Below, piece by piece: positions 41,383 to 50,295 of a DNA stretch of 64,000 nucleotides; the stretch's first letter is position 1, and each line of letters opens with the position of its first letter. The stretch is from Peptococcaceae bacterium UBA4068 (GTDB lineage: Bacteria > Bacillota > Dehalobacteriia > UBA4068), in assembly GCA_002382665.1 (NCBI GenBank), contig DFZA01000006.1, positions 1-64,000 of the forward strand, written 5' to 3'. The translations under genes were made by a program, and so were the position numbers. Below the pieces are notes generated by a model. It searched no databases. It had not been told where the DNA came from and saw only the letters and a program-made list of their open reading frames with translations.

Positions 41383-42015
41383 ATGTCTCAGCCGCCGTTG
41401 ACATTAAGGCAATTACAAGCTAAGGCAACCAAAGAAAAAATCTTTGATACCGCAACGGAAATGATTAAAAAATACGGCTATGATAATGTAACTATCGAAG
41501 ACATTTGTTTACAATGTAATATCGCCAAAGGTTTGTTCTATCACTATTTCAAATCTAAAATTGATATCACGGCAGCTTCGGAAGAATTAATGGCCAATAA
41601 ATTCTGCGAAGAAGCCCGAAAAATAACAGAAGGCAATATCAACTCCCGTATTTTTAATCTCTGTCAAACGATGTTTATGACAGCGGAAAATATCGGCGTC
41701 GAGATTACCCGCAGGCGCAGCATTCAGTTGTTTAGCGGTGAAGAACCCCCGCATGATCTGGAAGGCAAAGAAACCTTGCTTACCGCCCACTGTAAACAAT
41801 TCATGCAAACCATGATTGAAGATGCAATCAGAAACGGTGAACTTAGGACGGAAATACCAGTAACCCAAACACTCGAAATTTTTTCTATCGTTTTCAACGG
41901 CCTGCTTTGCCGCTGGGGTATGATCAACGGCAAAGAATCACTGGTAAAAATGTCAGAGCAGATTATTAACTGGCTGATACAGGTTTTGATTTGCCCATAT
42001 CTTGTGCATGAATAA
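41383..42015 (+). CDS. TetR/AcrR-family transcriptional regulator
   Basis: A 210-residue TetR protein: N-terminal helix-turn-helix with KEKIFDTATEMIKKYGYDNVTIEDICLQC and KGLFYHYFKSKIDI, followed by a helical ligand/dimer domain. It faces the TRAP operon across the region with the GGTCAA palindrome, so control of the transporter and enzyme is likely. The ligand may be the transported compound. AAGGGGTTG precedes the start at slightly long spacing. Confidence 0.93.
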   Translation: MSQPPLTLRQLQAKATKEKIFDTATEMIKKYGYDNVTIEDICLQCNIAKGLFYHYFKSKIDITAASEELMANKFCEEARKITEGNINSRIFNLCQTMFMTAENIGVEITRRRSIQLFSGEEPPHDLEGKETLLTAHCKQFMQTMIEDAIRNGELRTEIPVTQTLEIFSIVFNGLLCRWGMINGKESLVKMSEQIINWLIQVLICPYLVHE

Positions 42016-42030
42016 ACAGCAACAAGAAAA

Positions 42031-42055
42031 CACCTGCGCTAATCAGATGCAGGTG
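42031..42055 (+). terminator. terminator after tetR
   Basis: CACCTGC and GCAGGTG with an 11-base loop lie 15 bases after the stop. The T run is poor. Confidence 0.55.
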
Positions 42056-42074
42056 CTAAATATATTATCCGATG

Positions 42075-42108
42075 AAGAAGACGAACTTTTACAAAAGCCC
42101 GTCTTCTT
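42075..42108. terminator. second hairpin between tetR and the TerC-like gene
   Basis: AAGAAGACG and CGTCTTCTT with a 16-base loop; followed by ATTTTAT on the plus strand. It separates convergent genes. Confidence 0.6.
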
Positions 42109-42134
42109 ATTTTATAGATTCTTCCCCAAAACTT

Positions 42135-42830
42135 TTATGTATCGGCATTACTAATTTTAGAATTTTTTCTTATCTTAAACATCCCATATAAAACAAACAA
42201 CAATGCAATCGCCCAGGAAATAGTACCTGCCGCAGCCGGAGGTATGAATAATTCGATATATTTATATGAAAGGATCATTGAAACCGCAGTATGCAATAGC
42301 ACCGCGCCGCTGATATACAGGACAATCTTCTTTTTTAGAATCAGACTTATAACAAACTTGCTTCCCAGGATGATAATCGGCAGACTGATTATCAGTCCGA
42401 TAATAATAGCAGTCATACTGCCGTTGGCTGCTCCGGCGATGGCCAGAACATTATCAAAGCTAAGCGCTAAACTTGCTAACATAATTTGGTAAACTGCCTT
42501 TAAAAAGTTACTTTTGTCATTTTCGATATTACATAAGGAATTTTTACTTTTATCTGCAGCAGCGGATTTAAATAAATCTACAGTAATTTTCAATAATAAT
42601 ATCCCGCCGATTAATTGAATCGGCAGCCACTGTATTTCCATGATCAGGCTAATAATAGAAGCAAAAATAATAGTGCAAAAAATTGCGATGCTCAGTCCCA
42701 ATATAAGGGCTTTTTTAGCAAATTGTTCAGGCAGTTTCTGAGCCACTATGGCAACCACGCTGATATTATCGCAGCTTAATATAATATTAAGCACAGATAT
42801 ATTTAAGACAGCAAGCAAAGTTTCGTGCAT
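42135..42830 (-). CDS. TerC/YjbE-family membrane protein
   Basis: The 231-residue integral membrane protein has about seven helices. The acidic intramembrane motifs LSCDNISVVAI and ALSFDNVLAIAG are the hallmark of the TerC/YjbE group, some members of which export manganese or other metals. I see no yybP-ykoY (manganese) riboswitch in the short upstream region. It faces tetR and is divergent from nothing obvious. Metal export is a family-level inference. Confidence 0.85.
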   Translation of the reverse strand: MHETLLAVLNISVLNIILSCDNISVVAIVAQKLPEQFAKKALILGLSIAIFCTIIFASIISLIMEIQWLPIQLIGGILLLKITVDLFKSAAADKSKNSLCNIENDKSNFLKAVYQIMLASLALSFDNVLAIAGAANGSMTAIIIGLIISLPIIILGSKFVISLILKKKIVLYISGAVLLHTAVSMILSYKYIELFIPPAAAGTISWAIALLFVLYGMFKIRKNSKISNADT

Positions 42831-42940
42831 AAAATCTCTCCATTAGCATCTTTTGTCTGATCCCCTATGATTCATAGTACTCAAACGATATATCTTCTGT
42901 GAATGGAGAGAACATATCTCATATCCCAGTGGACAAAAAA

Positions 42941-42965
42941 GACGGTAAGCTATCTGCTTACCGTC
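42941..42965 (-). terminator. terminator of tsaC
   Basis: GACGGTAAGC and GCTTACCGTC pair around TATCT; on the minus strand the stem is followed by TTTTTTG. It lies 17 bases after the tsaC stop. Confidence 0.85.
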
Positions 42966-42981
42966 AATACTATATTATCTT

Positions 42982-43995
42982 CTATTTCTTATATTCGGCT
43001 TTACGCAGCCTGTTCATTATTGCCAGCCCTATACCCTGTTCCGGCACTGTCTCGGTAATAACGCTGACCGCACCCTTGGCGTCGGCCAAACGGAAAGCAG
43101 CAAAAATATTGCGGGCAAACGTTTGCCAATCATTATAACGGCTGATGATAAAAACATCGGTATCTTTAGGCAAAGCTGCGGCAGTAACATCGGTAGCAAT
43201 AACCATCAGTTGGCCTTGCGGCTGCAGTTGTCCTATTAATTGTTTGATTTGATCGCCATCTTTGGCTAAATAGACTCTGGCTTTGGGTGCGTAATGAGTA
43301 TATTTCATGCCCGGTGCCGCCGGCCGCTGTGCTTCTTTACTGCCAGCTACAGCAATTTTACCCAAATACGGTTCTAAATCAGTAGCGGTGATCTTACCCG
43401 GACGCAACAGTGTCGGCATATCGCCACAAATATCGATAACCGTTGATTCCAAGCCAATGTCGACAGCTCCGCCATCAAGAATCAACGGAATCCGCCCTGA
43501 CAGATCAATTGCCACATGCTCTGCCACAGTCGGGCTCGGCCTGCCGGAAAGATTGGCCGAGGGCGCGGCAATCGGCCTGCCGGAGGTGCGGATCAACGCC
43601 AGTGCTACCTGATTATCAGGCATTCTCACAGCCACACTATCCAATCCGGCAGTAACGATATCAGGCACTATATCTTTTTTCGGCAATACCAAAGTCAACG
43701 GGCCCGGCCAAAAAGCAGCGGCTAATTTATAAACTATGTCATTTACTTCCGCTAACGGTGGCAGCATCTTTAAATCAGCTATATGCACGATCAGCGGATT
43801 GTCAGCCGGACGCCCTTTAGCAGCAAAAATGGCCGCTACCGCTGCCTCGTTTAATGCATCGGCACCCAGCCCATAAACAGTCTCGGTAGGAAACGCCACC
43901 AAGCGGCCTTCCCTGATATATTTTCCGGCCAGCTCTATAGATGCCAATTCTTCAGTTGTCATAAGCCGGTCAACCTTCTTGATCATCGTCTCCAT
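42982..43995 (-). CDS. tsaC: L-threonylcarbamoyladenylate synthase (Sua5/TsaC)
   Basis: The long Sua5-type form with 337 residues: the YrdC/TsaC domain (about 20-210: VAFPTETVYGLGADAL, KGRPADNPLIVHI, PSANLSGRPSPT) and a C-terminal Sua5 domain. It makes threonylcarbamoyl-AMP for the t6A37 tRNA modification. It follows prmC by five bases on the minus strand, a common Bacillota order. Identification is strong. Confidence 0.94.
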   Translation of the reverse strand: METMIKKVDRLMTTEELASIELAGKYIREGRLVAFPTETVYGLGADALNEAAVAAIFAAKGRPADNPLIVHIADLKMLPPLAEVNDIVYKLAAAFWPGPLTLVLPKKDIVPDIVTAGLDSVAVRMPDNQVALALIRTSGRPIAAPSANLSGRPSPTVAEHVAIDLSGRIPLILDGGAVDIGLESTVIDICGDMPTLLRPGKITATDLEPYLGKIAVAGSKEAQRPAAPGMKYTHYAPKARVYLAKDGDQIKQLIGQLQPQGQLMVIATDVTAAALPKDTDVFIISRYNDWQTFARNIFAAFRLADAKGAVSVITETVPEQGIGLAIMNRLRKAEYKK

Positions 43996-44000
43996 GTTTT

Positions 44001-44840
44001 TCAGTCCTTTTGGGCAATTACCGCCCGGTCATTACCGCCATAATCAACAATTTTGCTCTTTATCGACCAACCGGAGTTTTTTAAGATGCCGCTTACATCT
44101 TGGGCCTGATCAAAACCGTGCTCAATGACCAGCCAACCGCCATCTTTTAGCAGCGTACCCGCTGCCGTTGATAGCCGCCGGTAAAAATCCAAACCGTCTG
44201 TACCGCCGTCTAATGCCCGAAACGGCTCTTGTCGTACTTCCGGGGACAGGCCGGCAATATCGTCTGTCCGCACATATGGCGGATTGGATATAATCATATC
44301 AAAGTTTTGCCGGGCTGCTTCTAACGGCTGCAGCAAATCGCCTTCTAAAAAATCAATACGCGATATGACTCCGTTACGTTTGGCATTCTCCTCGGCAACC
44401 GCCAAAGCGTCATGGCTGATATCGACAGCAAAAAATAAAGCCTGCGGTAAATAGTAGGCAAGACTGACCGCATAAGCTCCGCAACCGCAGCAAATATCGG
44501 CAACCAGCGGCTGCGGTAAATCTTTCAGCAGTTCAATTGCTGCCTCTACCGGCCGTTCGCTATCGCAACGCGGTATCAATACCGCTGGCGTCACCGTAAA
44601 CGGCAAACCCATGAATTCCTGTTCCCCTAAAATATACTGCAGCGGCTGATGCTGCTGCCGCTGCCCAATGACCTGCATTAATTGTTCTTGATCGACTTGA
44701 TCGTGCCAGTGCAGCAATAACCGCTGCGGTGGGATAGCCAACAAATGTGCTACGATCAGTTTTGCTTCCCTTGCCGCCTCGTCGCCGCTGACTTCCGCCA
44801 GCGCTGCTGCCGCCAAACGCAAAGCCTCCTCCGCTTCCAT
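44001..44840 (-). CDS. prmC: peptide chain release factor N5-glutamine methyltransferase PrmC
   Basis: SAM-dependent methyltransferase that modifies the GGQ glutamine of RF1 and RF2. The NPPY active-site motif is in FDMIISNPPYVRTD and the SAM loop in VADICCGCGAYAVSLA. The ATG at 44840 follows AAGGAG; an upstream start would overlap prfA. From there the protein has 279 residues, close to the usual 280. It is next to its substrate gene prfA, with a five-base gap. Confidence 0.95.
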   Translation of the reverse strand: MEAEEALRLAAAALAEVSGDEAAREAKLIVAHLLAIPPQRLLLHWHDQVDQEQLMQVIGQRQQHQPLQYILGEQEFMGLPFTVTPAVLIPRCDSERPVEAAIELLKDLPQPLVADICCGCGAYAVSLAYYLPQALFFAVDISHDALAVAEENAKRNGVISRIDFLEGDLLQPLEAARQNFDMIISNPPYVRTDDIAGLSPEVRQEPFRALDGGTDGLDFYRRLSTAAGTLLKDGGWLVIEHGFDQAQDVSGILKNSGWSIKSKIVDYGGNDRAVIAQKD

Positions 44841-44844
44841 GATA

Positions 44845-45906
44845 TTACTCCTTAAGCCGCTGCGCTGTCTCCGAAGTAACCAGCGCATCGATTATTTCGT
44901 CGAGATCGCCTTGTAATATCCACTCTAACCGGTGAAGCGTCAAACCGATACGGTGATCGGTAACACGCCCCTGCGGGAAGTTATAGGTGCGAATGCGCTC
45001 GCTGCGGTCGCCGCTGCCCACCATGCTGCGCCTGCTCGAGGCCTCGGCGCTATTTTTTTCTTCCTGCATTTTTTCCAAAACGCGTGCGCGTAATACCCTC
45101 ATGCCTTTGTCCTTGTTTTTATGCTGGCTCTTTTCATCCTGACAGGATACTACGATACCCGTCGGTATATGCGTAATCCGCACGGCGCTTTGCGTAGTAT
45201 TAACGCACTGACCGCCGGGGCCGGTGGCACAAAAGACGTCAATGCGTATATCGTTAGGCCCGATATCGACTTCCACCTCTTCGGCCTCCGGCAATACCGC
45301 CACCGTCGCCGCCGAAGTATGGATGCGCCCGCCCGATTCGGTTTCCGGCACGCGCTGTACCCGATGGACGCCGCTCTCGAATTTGAGTCGGCTGAAAGCG
45401 CCGCGGCCTTCTATAAGGATAATTATTTCTTTGATACCGCCGATATCCGTAAAATTGGCATCCATGATTTCCATCCGCCAATTTTGACGCTCCGCATAAT
45501 GACTGTACATTTTAAACAGGTCGGCAGCAAATAAAGCGGCTTCTTCGCCGCCGGTACCGGCGCGGATTTCTAAAATAACATTTTTGTCATCGTTAGGGTC
45601 TTTGGGCAACAATAATCTTTTTAACTTATCGTCAAGCTTCTCTTTTTGCTCCTGCAAATCTACCATCTCTGCCTCAGCTAAAGCTGTCAGTTCCTCATCC
45701 TCTTTGGCAGCAATGATGGTTTGGGCATCAGTAATACCGGCTTCGACCTTTTGATATTCACGGAATGTCAGCACCACGTCTTCCAACTCGGCGCGGCTTT
45801 TAACATATTTCTGCCAGGAAGCCTGGTCGGCGATCACTTGCGGGTCAGAAACTAATTGCGTCAGATTATCATATTTTTCTGCTAAAGCGGTAAGTTTTTC
45901 TATCAT
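44845..45906 (-). CDS. prfA: peptide chain release factor 1
   Basis: RF1 of 353 residues, which reads UAA and UAG stops. The catalytic loop GPGGQCVNTTQSAVRI carries the GGQ, and the domain-3 region STRICT-like loop aligns with RTYNFPQGRVTDHRI. The UAG-recognition PxT-like motif of RF1 lies in the preceding domain; I did not resolve it with certainty. It sits between DUF1385 and prmC in the conserved Bacillota order. Confidence 0.95.
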   Translation of the reverse strand: MIEKLTALAEKYDNLTQLVSDPQVIADQASWQKYVKSRAELEDVVLTFREYQKVEAGITDAQTIIAAKEDEELTALAEAEMVDLQEQKEKLDDKLKRLLLPKDPNDDKNVILEIRAGTGGEEAALFAADLFKMYSHYAERQNWRMEIMDANFTDIGGIKEIIILIEGRGAFSRLKFESGVHRVQRVPETESGGRIHTSAATVAVLPEAEEVEVDIGPNDIRIDVFCATGPGGQCVNTTQSAVRITHIPTGIVVSCQDEKSQHKNKDKGMRVLRARVLEKMQEEKNSAEASSRRSMVGSGDRSERIRTYNFPQGRVTDHRIGLTLHRLEWILQGDLDEIIDALVTSETAQRLKE

Positions 45907-45944
45907 TAAACAGATACTCTCCTTATTAATTTATCAACTACAAC

Positions 45945-46874
45945 TCAGTGTACAACAGCACCGTGAGGTTTTTTGCATACATCAACAGCAGCATACTCAT
46001 CTTTCTCTGCAACCGTGGCAAAACCCGGAACAGCGGTTAAGGCGGCAATCGCTACTTCTATCTGTTCCAGATCCGGCTCATTGGTTGTTAACCGCTGCAT
46101 TGCCAATCCCGGCCTGACCAAAGCTTTAATTAGTGGATTATCCGGAAATTTTAACGGCAGCCGAAATAATTCATAAGCCAGACCGGCCACCAACGGCATG
46201 CATGCCAGCTTGATTAATATGCGCAACAGCGGCGTAGTCTGTCCGACAAAGGTAAAAATTATTATCATCAGCAGCATTGCCATAATAATAAAACTGGTAC
46301 CGCAGCGCGTATGGATACAAGAATATTTTTTGACGTTTTCCGGTGTTAATTCCACTCCTGCTTCAAAGGCGTTGATTGTCTTATGTTCCGCGCCATGATA
46401 AGCAAAAACACGCGCGATATCTTTCATTTTACCGATAAGCACCACATAAACCAAAAACAAACCGGCCCGCAGCAAACCTTCAATCAAACTGCGGCCAAAA
46501 TCGCCGACATAAGGATAGGCAAAATTGGCGACAAACACCGGCAATACCACAAAAATCAATATTACCAGCGCCGCTGCTATGACGATGGCAAAAAGCATAT
46601 CTTTAAAAGTCAACTGTTCTTCTTCGCTCTCACCGCATTGTGCCGCCGACCAGGTAATATCCTGCAAACCGCTGATAATGGATTCGCAAAAAGAAATAAA
46701 CCCGCGAATGACCGGCCAACCTAAAATCGGGTATTTTTCTTTTAAAAGCTTGCGTTCGCTGACTTTATAAACTATTTCACCGTCTTCCTTGCGGCAGGCG
46801 ATGGCTTTGCCTTTGGGGCCGGCCATCATTACGCCTTCAATTACCGCCTGGCCGCCATAACTAATCTTACTCAT
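45945..46874 (-). CDS. DUF1385 membrane protein
   Basis: A 309-residue protein of the DUF1385 family found between rpmE and prfA in many Bacillota. It opens ISYGGQAVIEGVMMAGPKGKA, has several hydrophobic helices (about 90-130 and 195-240) and the conserved AYHGAEHKTINAFEAG and HTRCGTSFIIM. The C-terminal 60 residues are hydrophilic. Function is unknown; the His, Glu and Cys in conserved loops could bind metal. Confidence 0.93.
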   Translation of the reverse strand: MSKISYGGQAVIEGVMMAGPKGKAIACRKEDGEIVYKVSERKLLKEKYPILGWPVIRGFISFCESIISGLQDITWSAAQCGESEEEQLTFKDMLFAIVIAAALVILIFVVLPVFVANFAYPYVGDFGRSLIEGLLRAGLFLVYVVLIGKMKDIARVFAYHGAEHKTINAFEAGVELTPENVKKYSCIHTRCGTSFIIMAMLLMIIIFTFVGQTTPLLRILIKLACMPLVAGLAYELFRLPLKFPDNPLIKALVRPGLAMQRLTTNEPDLEQIEVAIAALTAVPGFATVAEKDEYAAVDVCKKPHGAVVH

Positions 46875-46965
46875 AAGTTCTCCTTATATAAGATTATAAC
46901 TAGTTTTTGGGATTACAACTGATTTTATATTATATCATTTAATATTAATATTGACAAATAAAAAA

Positions 46966-46996
46966 TAACCTCGCACTTTGAAAAAGCGCGAGGTTA
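46966..46996 (-). terminator. terminator of rpmE
   Basis: TAACCTCGC and GCGAGGTTA form the stem. On the minus strand it runs into TTTTTTATTTG just after the rpmE stop. Confidence 0.8.
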
Positions 46997-47005
46997 AATT
47001 GCGGT

Positions 47006-47206
47006 TTATAGTCCGTATTTCTTCTTAAATTTATCAACGCGACCGCCTTGTTCAACCAAAAGGCGCTTGGATCCGGTGTAGAAAGGATGACATTGAGAAC
47101 ATACTTCTACTTTGATCTCCTTTTTGGTAGAGCCGGTTTTAAAACGATTGCCGCAAGAGCAAACTACCTCTACCTCACGATATTCGGGATGAATACCCTT
47201 CTTCAT
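47006..47206 (-). CDS. rpmE: 50S ribosomal protein L31, zinc-binding form
   Basis: The 66-residue L31, read from the ATG at 47206 (MKKGIHPEYREVEVVCSCG) behind GGAG. Four cysteines, in CSCG and CSQCH, mark the Cys-rich, zinc-binding form. A GTG three codons upstream overlaps the ribosome site. It leads the conserved rpmE-DUF1385-prfA-prmC-tsaC row. Confidence 0.97.
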   Translation of the reverse strand: MKKGIHPEYREVEVVCSCGNRFKTGSTKKEIKVEVCSQCHPFYTGSKRLLVEQGGRVDKFKKKYGL

Positions 47207-47291
47207 TCCGGTCACTCCTTTCCTCCAAATGTTTCACCAAAATAGTATAGCACAGACATTTTTATATGTAAAGCGCTAATTTGATTTTTTA

Positions 47292-48542
47292 TCATTTAAT
47301 GTGAGTATACGAACCGATAGCCAAATCGGGAAGATTGATTTTTAAATAATCAATAAAATTTCTCATTCCCATTCCCCAACTGTCTTCAACAAACCCGGCC
47401 ATCTGTTTGGGATCGATATTAAGATTACGTAATTGCACCTGACTCACGCCAGTTTCTTTGATCAATTCGATTAGAGCATCCGCTCGCTTCTGATCATCAG
47501 TAAACCCGGGATACGCCAATAGATTTAACGCAACAGGAACATTTGCCGCTTGCGCGATCCGCAGCGAATCCCGCACAGATTGCAAACTATAGTTTTTGGG
47601 GCGGTGATATGCCTGGTACTCGTCATCAAGCGGTGAAAAAAGACTGACTCTAATACTGTCGATACCGCCCTCGCATAATGCGCTGATCGCATCAGTGTAG
47701 CCTGCGTTGGTATTGATATTAATGATTCCCCGTTTTGTCCGCTGACGGATCAGTTTAATCGCCTCGCAAATCCGCTGCCATTCCAGGCTTGGTTCTCCTT
47801 CGCAACCTTGGCCGAAACTGACAATTGCCTCTTTGGCTTCTTGCAGATGAGGAATGGCTAGATCGGCAATCTCTTGCGCTTCCGGACGGAAACTGAGCCG
47901 CTGCTGCGGCGACGGGCAGCACTCGGACGGTTGCAGGGATATACAACCGATACAATCGGCATTGCATAATGGAGACACCGGAATACCGCCTTCAAAGCGG
48001 CGGTAAAATATATTTTGCGCCGTAAAACAACCGTAATCCAGCGAACAATGAGCTAATTGCTCAATTATCCGATTGCCCGGAATTTCCTGCCGCCGCTTGG
48101 CAATCAGCCGCGGCAGCTCTTCGGTATTATAGAGGCGCGGATGCCAACTCTTATGCTCGTCGGTGGCGGCGGCAGCCACGACCAGACGTCCTTTTTCCAC
48201 ACCGACAGCAGTATATCCAAGTAAGGGCAGTTCGATCGGCGACATTTCCACCGCCGGCAAAAGCAGACGGGTAAAACCTTGCGGCAGCAAAGCGGCCATC
48301 GCATAAACAGGTTCTGCTTTCTTTTTATAAGGATTTTCATCAACCAATAAAAACTCGCCGCTGTCTTTTTCAACACCAACCGGGGAAGCTTGCGGCATCA
48401 TTGTTAACGTTGCCCCCTCGGGAAGTGGAATCAAATCTTTTTTAGTTGGTTTTTGCCAACGATTACCGGATAAACCTGCCATTTCCAGCGCCGGAAAATC
48501 AAACCATTGACCGTCCGGACGGGCAAAAAGCATATCAGCCAT
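47292..48542 (-). CDS. radical SAM protein of unknown function
   Basis: A 416-residue protein. The radical SAM 4Fe-4S motif is CNADCIGC (Cys193, Cys197, Cys200). The fold continues with FGQGCEGEPSLEW, in the position of the GGEP motif, and with ININTNAGY, DSIRVSLFSP and PVALNLLAYPGF. About 190 residues precede the cluster motif, including a second cysteine pair, CSLDYGC (166-172), that might bind metal. The ATG at 48542 follows GGAGG at five bases. No neighbouring substrate protein or maturase is seen. I cannot assign a reaction. Confidence 0.85.
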   Translation of the reverse strand: MADMLFARPDGQWFDFPALEMAGLSGNRWQKPTKKDLIPLPEGATLTMMPQASPVGVEKDSGEFLLVDENPYKKKAEPVYAMAALLPQGFTRLLLPAVEMSPIELPLLGYTAVGVEKGRLVVAAAATDEHKSWHPRLYNTEELPRLIAKRRQEIPGNRIIEQLAHCSLDYGCFTAQNIFYRRFEGGIPVSPLCNADCIGCISLQPSECCPSPQQRLSFRPEAQEIADLAIPHLQEAKEAIVSFGQGCEGEPSLEWQRICEAIKLIRQRTKRGIININTNAGYTDAISALCEGGIDSIRVSLFSPLDDEYQAYHRPKNYSLQSVRDSLRIAQAANVPVALNLLAYPGFTDDQKRADALIELIKETGVSQVQLRNLNIDPKQMAGFVEDSWGMGMRNFIDYLKINLPDLAIGSYTHIK

Positions 48543-48731
48543 AACAACCTCCAACAAATAATTCATATAGCATATCTTGAATAAATAATAGCCATTTTAC
48601 CCGCTTGGAGACGAGTAAAAGTATAGTGACCATAAATATTTTTCAAAGTATTTTTATTTTCATAGCATATTGTGGATAAAAAATGGGCATTTTATCAGTA
48701 ATTGTGAACCTAAAAAGGAGTGAAATTTAAT

Positions 48732-49583
48732 TTGTTCAATAAAAAAATATTTACTGTATTATTGATATTGACTGTTATTTTGGCAGCTTCGACAACCGCC
48801 AGCGCCGACGACGGTTTGAGCATTTATATTACCGCCGACAACCAAACGATAGCCGAAATCGCAGACGCTAATAATATCGACGTAGATTTAATGGCGGCAA
48901 TGAATAATACAGACGCTACAACTGTTTTGGCAGCCGGACAAGCTGTCTATCTGCCACAGTATCCGGAAACTTCAATTACAGTCGCCCCCGGCGATTCGCT
49001 CTGGAAAATTGCAAACGAATACGATACCGATGTTTCCACGCTGATTGCCTATAATAATATCACAGATCCCGAACTGATCCATGTCGGTGATATTATCGAA
49101 TTACCCCAAACAGATTATTTAGATGAACCGGTGGTAAAGACGTTATCCTCCCGTGCCAGCGCCGGCGCGAACACCAATACTGACAACATTGCCAACATCA
49201 GCAACAACACAGACATCAGCTTTATTTGGCCGCTGGAGGGAACAATTACCTCTCCTTTCGGTCAGAGAAAAAGCGGTTTTCATCATGGCATTGATATCGC
49301 TGTTGATAGCGGAACTGAGTTTATAGCAGCTGCCTCCGGCTTGGTTAGTTTTGCCGGTTGGTATTCGGGTATTTATGGCAACACTATAATTATCGATCAT
49401 AATGATTCAACTAAAAGCCTCTACGGTCATGCCAGCCAAATATTGATAAAGGAAGGCGAGACGGTAAAAGCAGGACAGACCATCGGTAAAGTCGGCGAGA
49501 CCGGCAATGCTACCGGACCTCATCTCCATTTTGAAATCCGTATTATTGATGAGGCCGTCGATCCGCAAGAATATTTACACTAA
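48732..49583 (+). CDS. LysM / M23 peptidoglycan endopeptidase, secreted
   Basis: A secreted wall hydrolase of 283 residues. A signal peptide (KKIFTVLLILTVILAAST) is followed by two LysM domains (about 30-76, degenerate, and 81-126, with VAPGDSLWKIANEYDT), a linker, and an M23 domain (165-283). Zinc ligands are His184 and Asp188 in HHGID and His266 in HLHFE, with a further His in YGHASQ. M23 enzymes cut peptide cross-links. I prefer the TTG at 48732; a GTG at 48720 lies inside the AAGGAG site. The role could be in growth or sporulation. Confidence 0.9.
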   Translation: MFNKKIFTVLLILTVILAASTTASADDGLSIYITADNQTIAEIADANNIDVDLMAAMNNTDATTVLAAGQAVYLPQYPETSITVAPGDSLWKIANEYDTDVSTLIAYNNITDPELIHVGDIIELPQTDYLDEPVVKTLSSRASAGANTNTDNIANISNNTDISFIWPLEGTITSPFGQRKSGFHHGIDIAVDSGTEFIAAASGLVSFAGWYSGIYGNTIIIDHNDSTKSLYGHASQILIKEGETVKAGQTIGKVGETGNATGPHLHFEIRIIDEAVDPQEYLH

Positions 49584-49638
49584 TAAAAGTTAATACTATG
49601 GTATATTTCAAAATAAATTATTTTTTAGGAGGCTCAAT

Positions 49639-50295
49639 ATGGCATTATCAAAAATTAAAAAAGTTACTTTAATGCTTCTGGCAGTACTTGCTGCCGCCAT
49701 GATACTCAGCGCCTGCAGTAATACAGGCACCAATGATAACGATACTACAAAAACTGCAAACGGCACTGAATACGCCTATATTACCAATTATGACAAAAGC
49801 GACGATACTATCACTGTTGACAAAGTGGAATGGATTACCGAAGAAAACACCGAACGTATCAATGAATTAGATTTGGATGTAAACACAGACTTTTCCAATG
49901 GCTATTATATTTATAACACTGACAAAGATGATCTACAAACCTATGACTTAGCTGATGATGTTGTTGTTGTCACCAAAAATAATAATACTACAAATGATGT
50001 TGCGGACGATATTGCCGAAGATAAAGATAACAATACAAACACGAACAATACTACTACAGACAATACTACTACAAACAATAATACAGACAATACAAATAAC
50101 GATACCCTTGTAGACAATAGCGATACTGCAAATACGGTGAAGGATGCTACCAATGACCTGCTTGAGCCAATATCCGATATGATGGGGGTAGACAAAACGC
50201 CTTTCAAAATAACAATTAAAGATGGAAAGGTCACCCGCATCGAAGAAGCATATGATACCACAACCAACAACAACAATACAACCAACAACAAATAG
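49639..50295 (+). CDS. Asn/Thr-rich lipoprotein of unknown function
   Basis: The 218-residue product has a lipoprotein signal (lipobox LSAC, Cys26). A central conserved-looking region (about 45-110) reads ITNYDKSDDTITVDKVEWIT and FSNGYYIYNTDKDDLQTYDL. From about 112 to 160 it is a low-complexity run of Asn, Thr and Asp coded by repeated AAT/ACA/ACT triplets. The C-terminal part is again structured (PFKITIKDGKVTRIEEAY). The middle region recalls small secreted proteins of Clostridia but I cannot name a family. The stop abuts the stop of the convergent gene. Confidence 0.75.
   Translation: MALSKIKKVTLMLLAVLAAAMILSACSNTGTNDNDTTKTANGTEYAYITNYDKSDDTITVDKVEWITEENTERINELDLDVNTDFSNGYYIYNTDKDDLQTYDLADDVVVVTKNNNTTNDVADDIAEDKDNNTNTNNTTTDNTTTNNNTDNTNNDTLVDNSDTANTVKDATNDLLEPISDMMGVDKTPFKITIKDGKVTRIEEAYDTTTNNNNTTNNK

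Noticed and set aside
42831..42981. Possible manganese (yybP-ykoY) riboswitch before the TerC-like gene
   Set aside because: No matching conserved loops; only the tsaC terminator is recognised there.
48567..48719. Possible c-di-AMP (ydaO) riboswitch before the LysM/M23 gene
   Set aside because: The region is too short and lacks the conserved ydaO segments; only AT-rich sequence is seen.
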